From NCBI GenBank assembly GCA_027315165.1, contig DAHUYN010000001.1, forward strand, positions 1-64,000: a stretch of DNA of 64,000 nucleotides. The letters are read 5' to 3'. Position 1 is the stretch's first letter; each line of letters begins with the position of its first letter. This document shows, one piece after another, positions 44,266-53,305 of the stretch. Below the pieces are notes generated by a model. The model was given only the letters and a program-made list of their open reading frames with translations. It did no database searches and was not told the origin of the DNA. The stretch is from Thermoplasmata archaeon (lineage in GTDB: Archaea; Thermoplasmatota; Thermoplasmata; Lutacidiplasmatales; UBA184). Position numbers and translations under genes: made by a program.

Positions 44266-44273
44266 CTTTAAAC
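44266..44273 (+). promoter_or_regulatory. TATA box of the TPP-riboswitch/thiBPQ operon
   Basis: CTTTAAAC, centred near 44270. Initiation about 25 bases on (near 44295) would fall at the 5' edge of the TPP riboswitch, so promoter and aptamer positions agree. Confidence 0.65.
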
Positions 44274-44292
44274 CGCCGTTCGTTCCGTCGGT

Positions 44293-44384
44293 TCGCAGGG
44301 GGAGCTGTGGACCGGCTGAGAGGACGAGCTTCGCTCGTCGACCCCACGAACCTGCACGGGGTAATGCCCGCGAAGGGACCGCGA
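44293..44384 (+). promoter_or_regulatory. TPP riboswitch (THI element)
   Basis: All hallmark elements are present in order. P1 is TCGC (44293-44296) with GCGA (44381-44384). The GGGG run near 44298-44302 can pair with CCCC at 44342-44345 (P2). P3 is GCTG/CGGC and leads into CTGAGA (44316-44321). A seven-pair hairpin GACGAGC-TTC-GCTCGTC follows (44323-44339). Then come ACCC, GAACCTG, the stem CGGG-GTAATG-CCCG (44357-44370) and GCGAAGGGA (44370-44378). This is the conserved thiamine-pyrophosphate aptamer. It lies 40 bases before a ThiB-like gene, so it should repress transporter expression when TPP is abundant. Confidence 0.93.
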
Positions 44385-44401
44385 TGCGCGACCTGACGGC
44401 T

Positions 44402-44423
44402 CCTCCCGCGGGCTGGCGGGAGG
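44402..44423 (+). promoter_or_regulatory. Expression-platform hairpin of the TPP riboswitch
   Basis: CCTCCCGC (44402-44409) pairs perfectly with GCGGGAGG (44416-44423) around a six-base loop, ending one base before the ATG at 44425. The 3' arm contains the only Shine-Dalgarno-like sequence, so the hairpin would hide the ribosome-binding site. No T-run follows, which argues for translational rather than terminator control. Confidence 0.65.
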
Positions 44424-44424
44424 G

Positions 44425-45591
44425 ATGACGGCGGCCCCGAGCCTCCCGACGGCGCGGGCGAAGACCCGGCGGCGTGCCGGGACGCTGTCGCGTCGCCTGG
44501 TCGCGATCGCGATCACGGTCGTCGCCGTCCTCGCCGCCTACGCGGCCTACGCCTACGTCGTGTCGCTCCCGCCCGCCGGCACGACGCGCCTCGTCGTCTA
44601 CACGTACCCGTCGTTCTTCGGCGGCAACTGCAGCCTCTCCAAGCCGCTCGCCACGGCGCTCGCCCCGTTCGAGAGCCGCGAGCACGTCTCCGTCGACCTC
44701 GAGTGCCCCTCCGACCTCCTCTCGACGCTCGAGTCGGAGAAGGCGGCGCCGAACGCGGACGTCGTCGTCGGCCTCGACGAGGTGACGGCGCCGGAGGCGA
44801 TGGCGCTCGGCCTCGTCACGCCCTACGTCTCCCCCGAGCTCGCGAACGTCTCGCCGGACGTCGCGGGCGAGCTCGACCCGGGCCACGGGATCGCGCCGTA
44901 CGAGTGGGGCTACCTCGCGATCGACTACACGCCCGCGTTCTATAACGCGACGCACGGCGCCATCGCGCACTCTTCCTTCTCGAACTTCACCCAGAACGCG
45001 ACGTGGCGCAACGGGCTCCTGATCGAGAACCCGACGACCGACATCGTCGGCGAAGAGTTCCTCCTGTGGGAGGTCGAGTTCTCCGAGGCGATCCTCCACG
45101 AGAACTGGACGACGTGGTGGATCGACGGTGGCGCGAAGGCGCCGAGCGCGCCGGACTGGGGGACGGCGTTCAACGAGTTCCTCTCGCAGCCGGCGCTCTA
45201 CCCGACGGTCGTGAGCTACACGACGGACTCGGCCTACGCGGCCGGGACCGGCACGCCGGGCTCGCTCAACACGACGGTGACGACCTGGAACGGGACGCAG
45301 TACGGCTGGCGGACCGTCTACGGCGCCGCCGTCGTCCACGGCTCGCACCACACGGCCCTCTCCGAGGCGCTGATCGACTGGCTCCTCGAAGGCTCGGTCC
45401 AGTCGGCGATCCCCTCGAACGAGTGGGAGTACCCGGCCAACACGACGACGCCGCTGCCTCCCTCGTTCTCGGCGGCGCTCGACCCGTCCCAGATCGTGCC
45501 CCTCAACGACGCTACGACGCCGACGGCGATCGCCTCGCAGCTCCCCACCTATCTCTCGGAGTGGCAGGCGATCGAGAACCAGTACGGATGA
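44425..45591 (+). CDS. thiB: Thiamine ABC transporter substrate-binding protein
   Basis: A protein of 388 residues. An N-terminal membrane anchor (about 24-47; no lipobox cysteine) precedes a type II periplasmic-binding fold. Y-T-Y-P-S-F-F near 59, [20 protein letters not shown] and [11 protein letters not shown] match the ThiB family. It is directly downstream of the TPP riboswitch and coupled to the permease by ATGA. The ligand is thiamine or a phosphate ester by inference from the riboswitch. Confidence 0.9.
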   Translation: MTAAPSLPTARAKTRRRAGTLSRRLVAIAITVVAVLAAYAAYAYVVSLPPAGTTRLVVYTYPSFFGGNCSLSKPLATALAPFESREHVSVDLECPSDLLSTLESEKAAPNADVVVGLDEVTAPEAMALGLVTPYVSPELANVSPDVAGELDPGHGIAPYEWGYLAIDYTPAFYNATHGAIAHSSFSNFTQNATWRNGLLIENPTTDIVGEEFLLWEVEFSEAILHENWTTWWIDGGAKAPSAPDWGTAFNEFLSQPALYPTVVSYTTDSAYAAGTGTPGSLNTTVTTWNGTQYGWRTVYGAAVVHGSHHTALSEALIDWLLEGSVQSAIPSNEWEYPANTTTPLPPSFSAALDPSQIVPLNDATTPTAIASQLPTYLSEWQAIENQYG

Positions 45592-47201
45592 GGCGCGGGG
45601 CCGCTCCGACACTCGCCCTCGCGCCCGTCTCCCTGTTCGTCGGCCTCCTCGCCGCCCTGCCGGTCGCGTTCCTCGTCGGGCGGGCGCTCGTGTCGTCCGG
45701 TCTGCCGGGGCTCGTCGCCGCGTGGAGCGACCCGCTCAACGGGCAGGCCGTCGAGAACTCGCTCGTGCAGGGGGGCCTCAGCGCCGTCGCGACGGTCGCC
45801 TCGGGCTACCCGCTCGGCGTCCTCCTGGGTCGCTACGACTGGCGCGGCCGCTCCGTCGTCCGCGCCGCGCTCGTGGTGCCGTTCCTATTGCCGTCGCTCG
45901 TGATGGTCCTCGGCGTCGAGGATCTGTTCGGGCCGACCTCGCCGATGGCGCAGGCGCTTCCCGCCGTCACGCAGCTCGCTCGAGGGGTCCCCGGCATCGT
46001 CCTCGTGAACCTCCTGTTCAACGTCCCGATGGTCGCGCTCCTCACGGCCGTCGGGATCGAGAGCGCGTCGGCGCCGCTCGAGGAGACCCTGACGACCCTC
46101 GGCGCCGGCCCGCTCCGGGTCTATCGGGAGGCCTGGGGGCCTCCCTCGTGGCGGGGGGCTCTCGCCGGCGGGCTCCTCACGTTCCTGTTCTCCGCGCTCG
46201 CCTTCGCCGCGCCGCTCCTCCTCTGCGGGCCGCGATGCTACACCGTCGAGGCCCGGGTCTGGTCCCTCGTTCGCGAGCTGCTCGCTCCCGGCGAGGCGGC
46301 CCTCCTCGCCGGGACGATGGTCGTCCTCCTCGTGGCGCCGGCGCTGGCCTACTTCCTGCTCGTCCGCCGCCTCGAGGGTGCCGGGCCCGGGGCCTCCCGC
46401 CGCCTTCGTCCCATCCCGTGGCGCTCCCCGGGGGCCTGGCCCGTCCTCGCCGCCTCGGTCGCGGTGCTCGCGCTCCTCACGGGGCTCCTCGGCTCCGTCG
46501 TCGCGCGGGCCGTCGTCGCCGCCCGACCCGGGGGAGCCCCGGGGAGCGCCTGGGGCGCGCTCTTTACCGGGTCGGCGACCGCGGGCGGGATCCCGACGAG
46601 CGCGGCGCTCGTGAACTCGCTCGTCTTCGCGGGCTCCGCGGCGGCGATCGCGACGCTCTTGGCCGTCGCCGCCGGCTTTGCGCGTCGCGACGGCGTGCGC
46701 TCGGCGCTGCGGGTCTATCTGTTCCTGCCGCTCCTCGTCTCGCCCGTGGTCCTCGCCTTCGCCCTCGCTACGTTCTGGCGGCCGCTCCTGGGCGGCGACG
46801 CGCAGGTGTGGCTCCTCGTCCTTCTCGCGCAGGCGACGGTCGCGCTCCCGTTCGCGCTGCAGAGCCTCGACGTCGGCCTCGCCGCGGTCCCGAGAGCGTT
46901 CCGGGAGGCCGCCCAGAGCCTCGGCGCCCGGCCGTTCGCGGCCTACCTCGAGGGCGAGCTCCCCCTGGCCCGCGGGGCCCTCGTCACGGGGGCGCTGTTC
47001 GCCTTCGCCCTGGGCCTCGGCGAGTTCACGGCGACCTACTTCCTCGTCACGCCCGCCTTCACGACGCTCCCGGTCGAGCTCTACCACTACGCCGCGACGA
47101 GGGCCGCCGGCCTCGCCGACGCGCTCGCCGGGCTCCTCGTCGTCGTGAGCCTCGCCGCGTTCCTGCTCGTGCAGCGGGGAGGGTACCGTGTCCTCCTCTG
47201 A
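45588..47201 (+). CDS. thiP: Thiamine ABC transporter permease (two fused permease halves)
   Basis: A protein of 537 residues with about 12 membrane segments and two permease (BPD_transp_1) halves. Typical cytoplasmic coupling loops are seen as [11 protein letters not shown] (first half) and [11 protein letters not shown] (second half). This is the ThiP/FbpB double-length layout. ATG 45588 overlaps the thiB stop; the 3' end overlaps the ATPase gene by 14 bases. Confidence 0.92.
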   Translation: MRRGAAPTLALAPVSLFVGLLAALPVAFLVGRALVSSGLPGLVAAWSDPLNGQAVENSLVQGGLSAVATVASGYPLGVLLGRYDWRGRSVVRAALVVPFLLPSLVMVLGVEDLFGPTSPMAQALPAVTQLARGVPGIVLVNLLFNVPMVALLTAVGIESASAPLEETLTTLGAGPLRVYREAWGPPSWRGALAGGLLTFLFSALAFAAPLLLCGPRCYTVEARVWSLVRELLAPGEAALLAGTMVVLLVAPALAYFLLVRRLEGAGPGASRRLRPIPWRSPGAWPVLAASVAVLALLTGLLGSVVARAVVAARPGGAPGSAWGALFTGSATAGGIPTSAALVNSLVFAGSAAAIATLLAVAAGFARRDGVRSALRVYLFLPLLVSPVVLAFALATFWRPLLGGDAQVWLLVLLAQATVALPFALQSLDVGLAAVPRAFREAAQSLGARPFAAYLEGELPLARGALVTGALFAFALGLGEFTATYFLVTPAFTTLPVELYHYAATRAAGLADALAGLLVVVSLAAFLLVQRGGYRVLL

Positions 47202-48150
47202 GGGCCTCGAGGTCGTCGACCTCGCCGTCGCCTGGAACGGCGTGCGGGTGCTCGACGGCGTCACGTTCTCGCTGCGCCCCGGCGAGCTCGTGACGCTGAT
47301 GGGCCCGAACGGCTCGGGAAAGACGACGCTCCTCCGGGCGATCGCCGGGTTCGAGCCGGTCGCCGCCGGCCGGGTCTCCCTCGAGGGCCGGGACCTCGCG
47401 CGCGTGCCGCCCCATGCGAGGGGGGTCGGCCTGCTCTTCCAGGAGCCGGTCCTGCTGCCGCGACGCACCGTCGCCGAGAACCTCGCCTTCGGGCCCGAGG
47501 TCCAGCGGCTCGACGCGACGCTCGTCGCCGCGAGGGTCGCCGAGGCCGCGGAGCGCCTCCACCTCGGCGACCTCCTCGACCGGCCCAGCGAGGCGCTCTC
47601 GGGGGGCGAGCGGCAGCGCGTCGCGCTCGCGAGGACGCTCGCCGCCCGGCCCCGGCTCGTCCTGCTCGACGAGCCGTTCGCCGCCGTCGACCCCGAGCTC
47701 CGCGCCGAGCTCCGCTCGGAGTTCCGCCGCATCCTGCTCCGCGAGGGGGTCTCGGTCCTCCACGTGACCCACGACCGCGAGGAGGGCCTCTTCCTCGGCG
47801 ACCGGGTCCTCCTCCTCGACCGGGGCCGCCTCGTCCAGGCGGGACGCCCTCGAGAGGTCTTCGAGAACCCGGCGACCGCCGGCGTGGCGAGGTTCCTTGG
47901 TTACAACGTCGCCCGCGAGGGCGACCGGCTCGTGGCGGTGCACCCGACGGAGGTCGAGCTCCTCGCGCCCGAGGGCGCGGAGGTCGAGGCGACGGTCGTC
48001 GCGAGCGGCCCGGTCGGCGACGGGTGGGCCGCCTTCCTCGAGGCCCGTGACGGGGCCCGCTGGGAGGTCCGGGGACGATCGGGCCCTCCGCCCGTCGAGG
48101 GAGCGCGCGTCGGTCTCCGGGGACGTCGGCGCGTGCTGCTGCCGCGATGA
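47188..48150 (+). CDS. thiQ: Thiamine ABC transporter ATP-binding protein
   Basis: A protein of 320 residues. Walker A G-P-N-G-S-G-K-T-T, signature L-S-G-G-E-R-Q-R-V-A-L-A-R, Walker B L-V-L-L-D-E-P and the H-loop H-V-T-H-D are intact. The C-terminal 90 residues are a TOBE-like regulatory domain, making it longer than bacterial ThiQ and nearer to PotA/FbpC. It starts with GTG at 47188 inside the thiP 3' end. It powers the ThiBP importer. Confidence 0.92.
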   Translation: MSSSEGLEVVDLAVAWNGVRVLDGVTFSLRPGELVTLMGPNGSGKTTLLRAIAGFEPVAAGRVSLEGRDLARVPPHARGVGLLFQEPVLLPRRTVAENLAFGPEVQRLDATLVAARVAEAAERLHLGDLLDRPSEALSGGERQRVALARTLAARPRLVLLDEPFAAVDPELRAELRSEFRRILLREGVSVLHVTHDREEGLFLGDRVLLLDRGRLVQAGRPREVFENPATAGVARFLGYNVAREGDRLVAVHPTEVELLAPEGAEVEATVVASGPVGDGWAAFLEARDGARWEVRGRSGPPPVEGARVGLRGRRRVLLPR

Positions 48151-48986
48151 CCTCGTCGTCCCCGCTCGGTTATCGCTCCGTCGACGATGGGGCCTTTGTG
48201 ACGCCCCTCGGCGCGAGGCCCGCGACCCACGGAGTTCGTTGGCTCTCGTTGGGGGTCGGAGCGCTCGTGGTGCTCCTCTCGGTCGTCCCGGGGGTCGGCG
48301 GTGTGACGGTCGGGGGCGTGCCCACCGGTCCGAGCGTCACGATCCAGGCGACGCCCGCGGCCGGGCCGGCGCCGCTCACCGTCGAGCTTGCGGCCACGGG
48401 GACGAACGGCACCCCGCCGTACACGTTCCTCTGGGGGTTCGGCGACGGAGGCGCGAACGCCTCCGGAGCCGTCGTCACGCACACCTATGCGACGCCCGGC
48501 CGCTACACGGCGACCGTCGCGCTCACGGACGCCTACGGCGCCTCGGCGGGGGCGAGCGAGCTCGTCGCGGTCTCGCCGCCGCCGCTCTCGCTGGCGGGGA
48601 CCGCGGTCCCTGCGACGGTCTCCGTCGGCGTCGTCACCCTCCTCGAGACGAGCGTTCAGGGGGGCGTGGCGCCGTACACGTACAACTGGAGCGGGCTGCC
48701 GCCGGGCTGCCCGAGCGCAGCCGTCGAGAACTACTCGTGCGAGCCGACGGCCTCGGGAAACTACTCGATTCTCGTGCGCGTGACCGATGCCGTCGGGACC
48801 GAGGCGAACGCGACGATCCGTCTCACGGTGCTCGGGGCGCCCGCTCCGAAGACCCCCGCGACGCCCTCTCCGGGGGGCCTCGACGAGACGACGGCGATCG
48901 GGCTCGGGGTCCTGGCCCTCGGCGCGGGAGGCGCAGGGCTCTGGATCGGCCGTCGCGCGCGACGGCGGCGGGACGGACCCCGCTAG
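48147..48986 (+). CDS. Secreted PKD-domain protein with C-terminal anchor
   Basis: A protein of 279 residues. A hydrophobic signal (about 31-53), one PKD domain (about 62-140; W-G-F-G-D-G-G, H-T-Y-A-T-P-G-R-Y), an Ig-like segment, a transmembrane helix (about 247-268) and a basic R-R-A-R-R-R-R tail. ATG 48147 overlaps the thiQ stop. A TATA-like GGTTATC (48169-48175) lies 26 bases before an in-frame GTG at 48198, which may be the true leaderless start (262 residues). A functional link to thiamine uptake is not evident. Confidence 0.82.
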   Translation: MTSSSPLGYRSVDDGAFVTPLGARPATHGVRWLSLGVGALVVLLSVVPGVGGVTVGGVPTGPSVTIQATPAAGPAPLTVELAATGTNGTPPYTFLWGFGDGGANASGAVVTHTYATPGRYTATVALTDAYGASAGASELVAVSPPPLSLAGTAVPATVSVGVVTLLETSVQGGVAPYTYNWSGLPPGCPSAAVENYSCEPTASGNYSILVRVTDAVGTEANATIRLTVLGAPAPKTPATPSPGGLDETTAIGLGVLALGAGGAGLWIGRRARRRRDGPR

Positions 48987-49711
48987 TCGTAGCGGCGTCG
49001 ACCCCGGGGTCGGTCCCCGTCGTCTCCGCGCCGGTCGTCGCGGGGGGCCCCGCGGCCGTAGCGGCGCGGGGGTCCGCGGTTGTACGGTCGCCGCTCCCGG
49101 TTGTCGCTGCGGCCGAACCCGCCGCCCTCACGGCGTCGCGGCAGCGTGAACGTGTTGCCGCAGGAACGGCAGCGACCCGTCACGGTCCCATCCTCCGCGG
49201 TCTCGAAGGCGAGGGGGCCGCCGCACTGGCGGCACGGCCTCGAGGGGGGGCGGTCGTCGCCGGGGCGGGGGCCCCGGCGGTCCTGGAACCCTCCGCCCTG
49301 GAAGCGCGGCGCGCGTTTCCGCGGCGCCTCCTCTTCCTCCTCGTCCGCGGCCCCTCCCTCGGCGGCCGGCTCGGCTTCCTCGCCGGGGTGGGAGAGGACG
49401 AAGGTGATGGTCTCGCCGCACTCGTCGCACAGGCCGACGAGGCGGTCCGGGGCCGCGAGCTCGAGGGTGAGCGTGCCGTCGCAGTCCTCGCCCGGGTGGG
49501 GGACGGTGAACGCGGCCTCCGCGGGCCCGGCGCTCGACGCGCCCTCGGTGGCGGGGGTCACGGCGCCTTCGCCGGCAGGGGCGGGGACGTGAGCGGTCGG
49601 CGCGAGGAGGAGGACCTCCCGGGAACAGTTCGGGCAGGCACCCGCGAGGATCGGCAGCGTCCGCTCCGTTACCTCGACGGCGCCGCCGCAGGCGGGGCAC
49701 GAGATCGACAT
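48983..49711 (-). CDS. Zinc-ribbon protein with Arg/Gly-rich tail
   Basis: A protein of 242 residues. Three potential zinc sites: C-P-A-C ... C-P-N-C (5-29), C-D ... C-D-E-C (about 76-100) and C-R-Q-C ... C-R-S-C (about 160-184). An acidic linker (E-E-E-E-E) joins them. The last 50 residues are rich in Arg, Gly, Asp and Tyr (R-R-Y-G-R-G-A-P-R-D-D-R-R), like RGG/RG nucleic-acid-binding tails. A TATA-like ACCTAAAGAG (minus strand, 49736-49745) is about 29 bases upstream. A nucleic-acid-binding role is inferred; no family is recognised. Confidence 0.75.
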   Translation of the reverse strand: MSISCPACGGAVEVTERTLPILAGACPNCSREVLLLAPTAHVPAPAGEGAVTPATEGASSAGPAEAAFTVPHPGEDCDGTLTLELAAPDRLVGLCDECGETITFVLSHPGEEAEPAAEGGAADEEEEEAPRKRAPRFQGGGFQDRRGPRPGDDRPPSRPCRQCGGPLAFETAEDGTVTGRCRSCGNTFTLPRRREGGGFGRSDNRERRPYNRGPPRRYGRGAPRDDRRGDDGDRPRGRRRYD

Positions 49712-49739
49712 GGCGGGGCAGAGGGGCGGCGGGGGCTCT

Positions 49740-50843
49740 TTAGGTCGCCCCCTCCGCGCGAGAGGGGGGCACGGCCCCCCTCCGGCCCCGATTCGGGTCC
49801 TTGTAGAGGCGCAGGAATCGGCCCTGGAGGGCTCGAGGCAGTCGGAGGAGCCGTCGGCGCGACGCCGCGCGCCCGGGGTCGTCGAGCGCCCGACGGACCG
49901 CGACGTCGAACGGCAGGAGCGGGCGCGGGACCAGTCGCACCAGCTCCGCTTCGGTGCAGACCGCGTTCGTCGCCATGCCCTCGACGATCGGCCGGGCCAT
50001 CGTCGCGGGCACCTCGGTGATGAACCCCACCCAGTGGGACGAGAGGGACGGCGTGAGCAGCGGGAGGGCCACGACGAGCGGCGCGCGGCCGACCGCCCGA
50101 CCGACGCGGCGGAGCGCGTCGACGTAGGCGAGCACCTCCGGGCCGCCGACGTCGAAGGTCCGGCCGGCGGTCTCGTTGAGCTCGCCGCACGCGACGAGGT
50201 ACTCGACAAGGTCCTCGAGCGCGATCGGCTGGCACGGGGTCTCGATCCAGCGCGGCGTCAGCATCACGGGAAGACGCTCGACGAGCTGGGCCATCATCTC
50301 GAAGGAGGCGCCGCCCGCGCCGAGCACGACGCCAGCGCGGAGCTCGGTGACGGCGGCGCGACCGCCCCGGAGGATCGTCGCCACCTCCCGACGGCTCTCG
50401 AGGTGCGTCGAGACGCCCGCGAGGGCCCCGCCGAGCCCTCCGAGGTAGACGACCCGCTCGAGGCCCGACCGGTCCGCGGCCCGCACGAGCTCGGTGGCCG
50501 CGCGCCGGTCGCGTTCGGCGAACCCTCGCTTCCCCGAAGGGCCTCCCATCGAATGCACGAGGTAGTAGGCGAGCCGGACGCCCCGGAGCGCCTCGTCGAG
50601 CCCCGTCCCGTCGACGACGTCCCCGACGACGAGTTCGACCTCCGCAGGGAGACGGTCGCGAGCCCGGGCGGCGTCGCGGACGAGGGCGCGGACCCGCCGG
50701 CCCCGCGCCCGGAGCGCCGAGACGAGCGGGCGGCCGACGAATCCCGTCGCGCCGAGGACGAGGACCGGGTCCTCCGGGCCGCGGATCGGACCCGCGGGGT
50801 CGGGTCGATCGGGCCCCCTCGTGAGCTCCGGGGACGGCGGCAC
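49740..50843 (-). CDS. NmrA/SDR-like NAD(P)-binding protein
   Basis: A protein of about 367 residues from GTG 50843. The Rossmann motif G-A-T-G-F-V-G lies near residue 28, with Y-Y-L-V-H-S-M and a C-terminal region typical of atypical SDRs with an added SRPBCC-like or DUF2867-type segment (V-R-R-A-L-D-D-P-G). Related proteins act on quinone or chlorophyll-like cofactors or in complex I assembly. The frame continues to 50990 with low-complexity residues; the exact start is uncertain. Confidence 0.78.
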   Translation of the reverse strand: MPPSPELTRGPDRPDPAGPIRGPEDPVLVLGATGFVGRPLVSALRARGRRVRALVRDAARARDRLPAEVELVVGDVVDGTGLDEALRGVRLAYYLVHSMGGPSGKRGFAERDRRAATELVRAADRSGLERVVYLGGLGGALAGVSTHLESRREVATILRGGRAAVTELRAGVVLGAGGASFEMMAQLVERLPVMLTPRWIETPCQPIALEDLVEYLVACGELNETAGRTFDVGGPEVLAYVDALRRVGRAVGRAPLVVALPLLTPSLSSHWVGFITEVPATMARPIVEGMATNAVCTEAELVRLVPRPLLPFDVAVRRALDDPGRAASRRRLLRLPRALQGRFLRLYKDPNRGRRGAVPPSRAEGAT

Positions 50844-50944
50844 GGGACGTCGGGAGAGCGTGGCAGGGGAAAGCTCTCGCGACGCTGGCGCGGGCCGCGT
50901 CAACGCCTTCCGGTCGCGCTCGACGACGGCTCCCCCCCCCGAAG

Positions 50945-50954
50945 GCACTAGTAC
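50945..50954 (+). promoter_or_regulatory. TATA box of the GH15 gene
   Basis: CACTAGTACC, the only AT-containing break in the region, centred about 26 bases before the GTG start at 50976. Confidence 0.5.
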
Positions 50955-50975
50955 CCCGCCGCGCGTGGTACCGGC

Positions 50976-52853
50976 GTGCGACCCGCCCACCCCGCCCGTG
51001 CGAGCCGATCCCGCGCCGCGTCACGTCGTTCTCCCTCGGGGGACCCCGGGATCTACGACTACGGCGTCATCGGGGACCTCCACTCCGCGGCGCTCGTTTC
51101 TCGCTACGGCGCGGTCGAGTGGGCCTGCCTACCGCGGTTCGCCTCCCCGAGCGTCTTCGCGCGCCTCCTCGACCGGCACCGCGGCGGGTCGTTCGACCTC
51201 GCCCCGGTCGAGCGGTACGAGAGCGAGCAGTCCTACGTCCCGTCGACCAATGTTCTCCTCACCCGGTTCTTCCTCTCGAAGGCGCGCCAGCTCGACCTGG
51301 TCGACTTCATGCCCGCCTCCTCCGAGCCCGTCCCGCACGGCCGGTCGATGATCGGCCGGGTCCTCGAGGCGCGCGGAGGGCCGGTCGAGGTCGGCGTCTC
51401 GGTCGAGCCTCGCTTCGACTACGGCGCCGAGACGGCGCGTTGGGCGTCGGGGGAGGGGCTCGCGCTCGCGCGCGGCTCCGAGGCGACGCTCTGGGCACGG
51501 GCCTCCTTCCCCTGGTCGATCGACGGCGGGCGCCTCGTCGGAGCGCTGACGCTGGCCCCCGGGGCTCGCGCCGAGGTCGGCGTCGGCTGGGGCGAGACCC
51601 CGCCCAACGCCGAGCCGCTCACGACGCTCCTGACGAGTACGCTTCGGTTCTGGCAGGGCTGGGTCCACCCGCCCACGACGCCGCTCCATCGCGTCGCCGG
51701 GCTCTGGCACCCGTGGGTGGAGCGATCCGAGCTCGTCCTCAAGCTCCTCTCGAGCCAGACGACCGGCGCGTTCATCGCCGCCCCGACGACGTCGCTGCCC
51801 GAGTGGCCGGGAGGCCCGCGCAACTGGGACTATCGGTACGTCTGGGTCCGCGACGCCGCGTTCTGCGCCCAGGCGATGATCCTCCTCGGCCACCTGAGCG
51901 AGGCGGAGCGGTTCCTGAGCTGGCTCGTCCAGCGGATCCCCGAGGACGACGCCGGGGGGCCCCTGCGCGTGCTCTACGGAGCCCACGGGGAGACGGAGCT
52001 CTCCGAGCGGGAGCTTCCCGAGCTCGAGGGGTTCCTTCGATCGCGGCCCGTCCGCGTCGGCAACGGCGCATCGGAACAGTTCCAGCTCGACATCTACGGC
52101 GAGTTGCTCGATGCCGCGAGGCTCCTCGCGGCCCGCCGGCCGAGCGAGGTCCTTCCGCACTGGCCGAGGCTCGCCCGCGTCGCCGAGACCGTCGTCAAGC
52201 GCTGGCAGGAGCCGGATCACGGCATCTGGGAGGTCCGCGGGCCGCCCCAACCGTTCGTCCACTCGAAGCTGATGGCCTGGGTCGCGCTCGACCGGGCGAT
52301 CGAGCTGGCCGAGCTCTTCGGGGACGAGCGGGCGGCGGGTCGCCTGCGTCCCGCGCGCGAGGCGGTCCGCGCGTGGATCCTCACGGAGGGGTACGACGAG
52401 GGGACCCGTTCGTTCGTCCGGGTCGCCGGCGCCACGGCGATCGACGCGGCGAACCTGCGCCTCCCCCTCGTCGGGTTCCTCCCGTTCGAGGACCGTCGAG
52501 TGCGCTCGACGATCGCGCGGATCCGCCGCGAACTCGGCGTCGGGCCCTACGTCTACCGGTATCGTGTCGAGGACGGGCTCGACGGGCCGGAGGGGACGTT
52601 CCTCCCGGCCGCCTTCTGGATGGTCGAGTGCCTCGCGCGCTCGGACCGCCGCCGCGAGGCGGAGGCGCGCTGGCGCAAGCTCCTCCTCTCGGGGAGCCCC
52701 CTCGGACTGTTCCCCGAGGAGTTCGACCCGACGGGCCGACAGCCCCTCGGCAATTTCCCGCAGGCGTTCACCCACATCGGTCTCCTCAGGGCCGCGACCG
52801 CGCTCGGCGCCACGGAGACCCCGACGTTCCTCGAGCCGGCGTTCGTGCGCTGA
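50976..52853 (+). CDS. GH15 glucoamylase/trehalase-like hydrolase
   Basis: A protein of 625 residues. An N-terminal beta-sandwich (about 25-240) precedes an (alpha/alpha)6 barrel with N-W-D-Y-R-Y-V-W-V-R-D-A (about 285-296). The catalytic acid region is E-P-D-H-G-I-W-E and the base region E-G-T-F-L-P-A-A-F-W. No signal peptide is visible, so it acts in the cytoplasm. In Thermoplasma relatives GH15 members with this layout hydrolyse trehalose, so trehalase is at least as likely as glucoamylase. Confidence 0.9.
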   Translation: MRPAHPARASRSRAASRRSPSGDPGIYDYGVIGDLHSAALVSRYGAVEWACLPRFASPSVFARLLDRHRGGSFDLAPVERYESEQSYVPSTNVLLTRFFLSKARQLDLVDFMPASSEPVPHGRSMIGRVLEARGGPVEVGVSVEPRFDYGAETARWASGEGLALARGSEATLWARASFPWSIDGGRLVGALTLAPGARAEVGVGWGETPPNAEPLTTLLTSTLRFWQGWVHPPTTPLHRVAGLWHPWVERSELVLKLLSSQTTGAFIAAPTTSLPEWPGGPRNWDYRYVWVRDAAFCAQAMILLGHLSEAERFLSWLVQRIPEDDAGGPLRVLYGAHGETELSERELPELEGFLRSRPVRVGNGASEQFQLDIYGELLDAARLLAARRPSEVLPHWPRLARVAETVVKRWQEPDHGIWEVRGPPQPFVHSKLMAWVALDRAIELAELFGDERAAGRLRPAREAVRAWILTEGYDEGTRSFVRVAGATAIDAANLRLPLVGFLPFEDRRVRSTIARIRRELGVGPYVYRYRVEDGLDGPEGTFLPAAFWMVECLARSDRRREAEARWRKLLLSGSPLGLFPEEFDPTGRQPLGNFPQAFTHIGLLRAATALGATETPTFLEPAFVR

Positions 52854-53305
52854 CCTCGGGGTCCGGACCTCCCCCCTCCCGCGAGCCCGGGCGGCGCAGC
52901 TCGGGACCTCGTACGGACCCCCATCGCGGTGTCCAGGGCCGACCGGCGCCGAGCCCCCTTTGGCGGCCGGAGCTCGTTCGGTGGGAGCCGCGGTCCGCCC
53001 TCCTCCCTCCCCCTGGGCGTCTCACCTGTCGCCGGGCCGACGAACGCAGGCGCCCGAGCGAGAGAATCTCGGCGAGGGGACTAAATAGGGGACGGGGGTC
53101 CCTTTCGCGTGCGCCGGTCTCACACTGCGCGCGCTGCGTCGGCAGCGCGACCGCCGTCGGGCCCCCGGGTGGGGTTCGGCCGAGGCGGGCTCCCCCGCCC
53201 CCGACGTGGGGCGCTTCATCTCCTCCCTCCCCCGGCGTTCGGCCCCTTGCGGTCCGATCGTCGCGCCGGGGGCGGGGGGGAGTGAGCCGAAGTCGGAGTC
53301 ACAAG
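52854..53305 (+). other. Intergenic region with a promoter and long structured 5' leader
   Basis: About 450 bases without a gene. CTAAATAG at 53081-53088 is a clear TATA box (shared AAATAGG core), so transcription should start near 53110 and leave about 195 bases of leader before ATG 53306. This contrasts with the leaderless norm here. The leader includes a perfect eight-pair hairpin (CGCGCTGC at 53130-53137, loop GTCG, GCAGCGCG at 53142-53149). I do not recognise a known riboswitch. A small non-coding RNA is another possibility. Confidence 0.5.
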
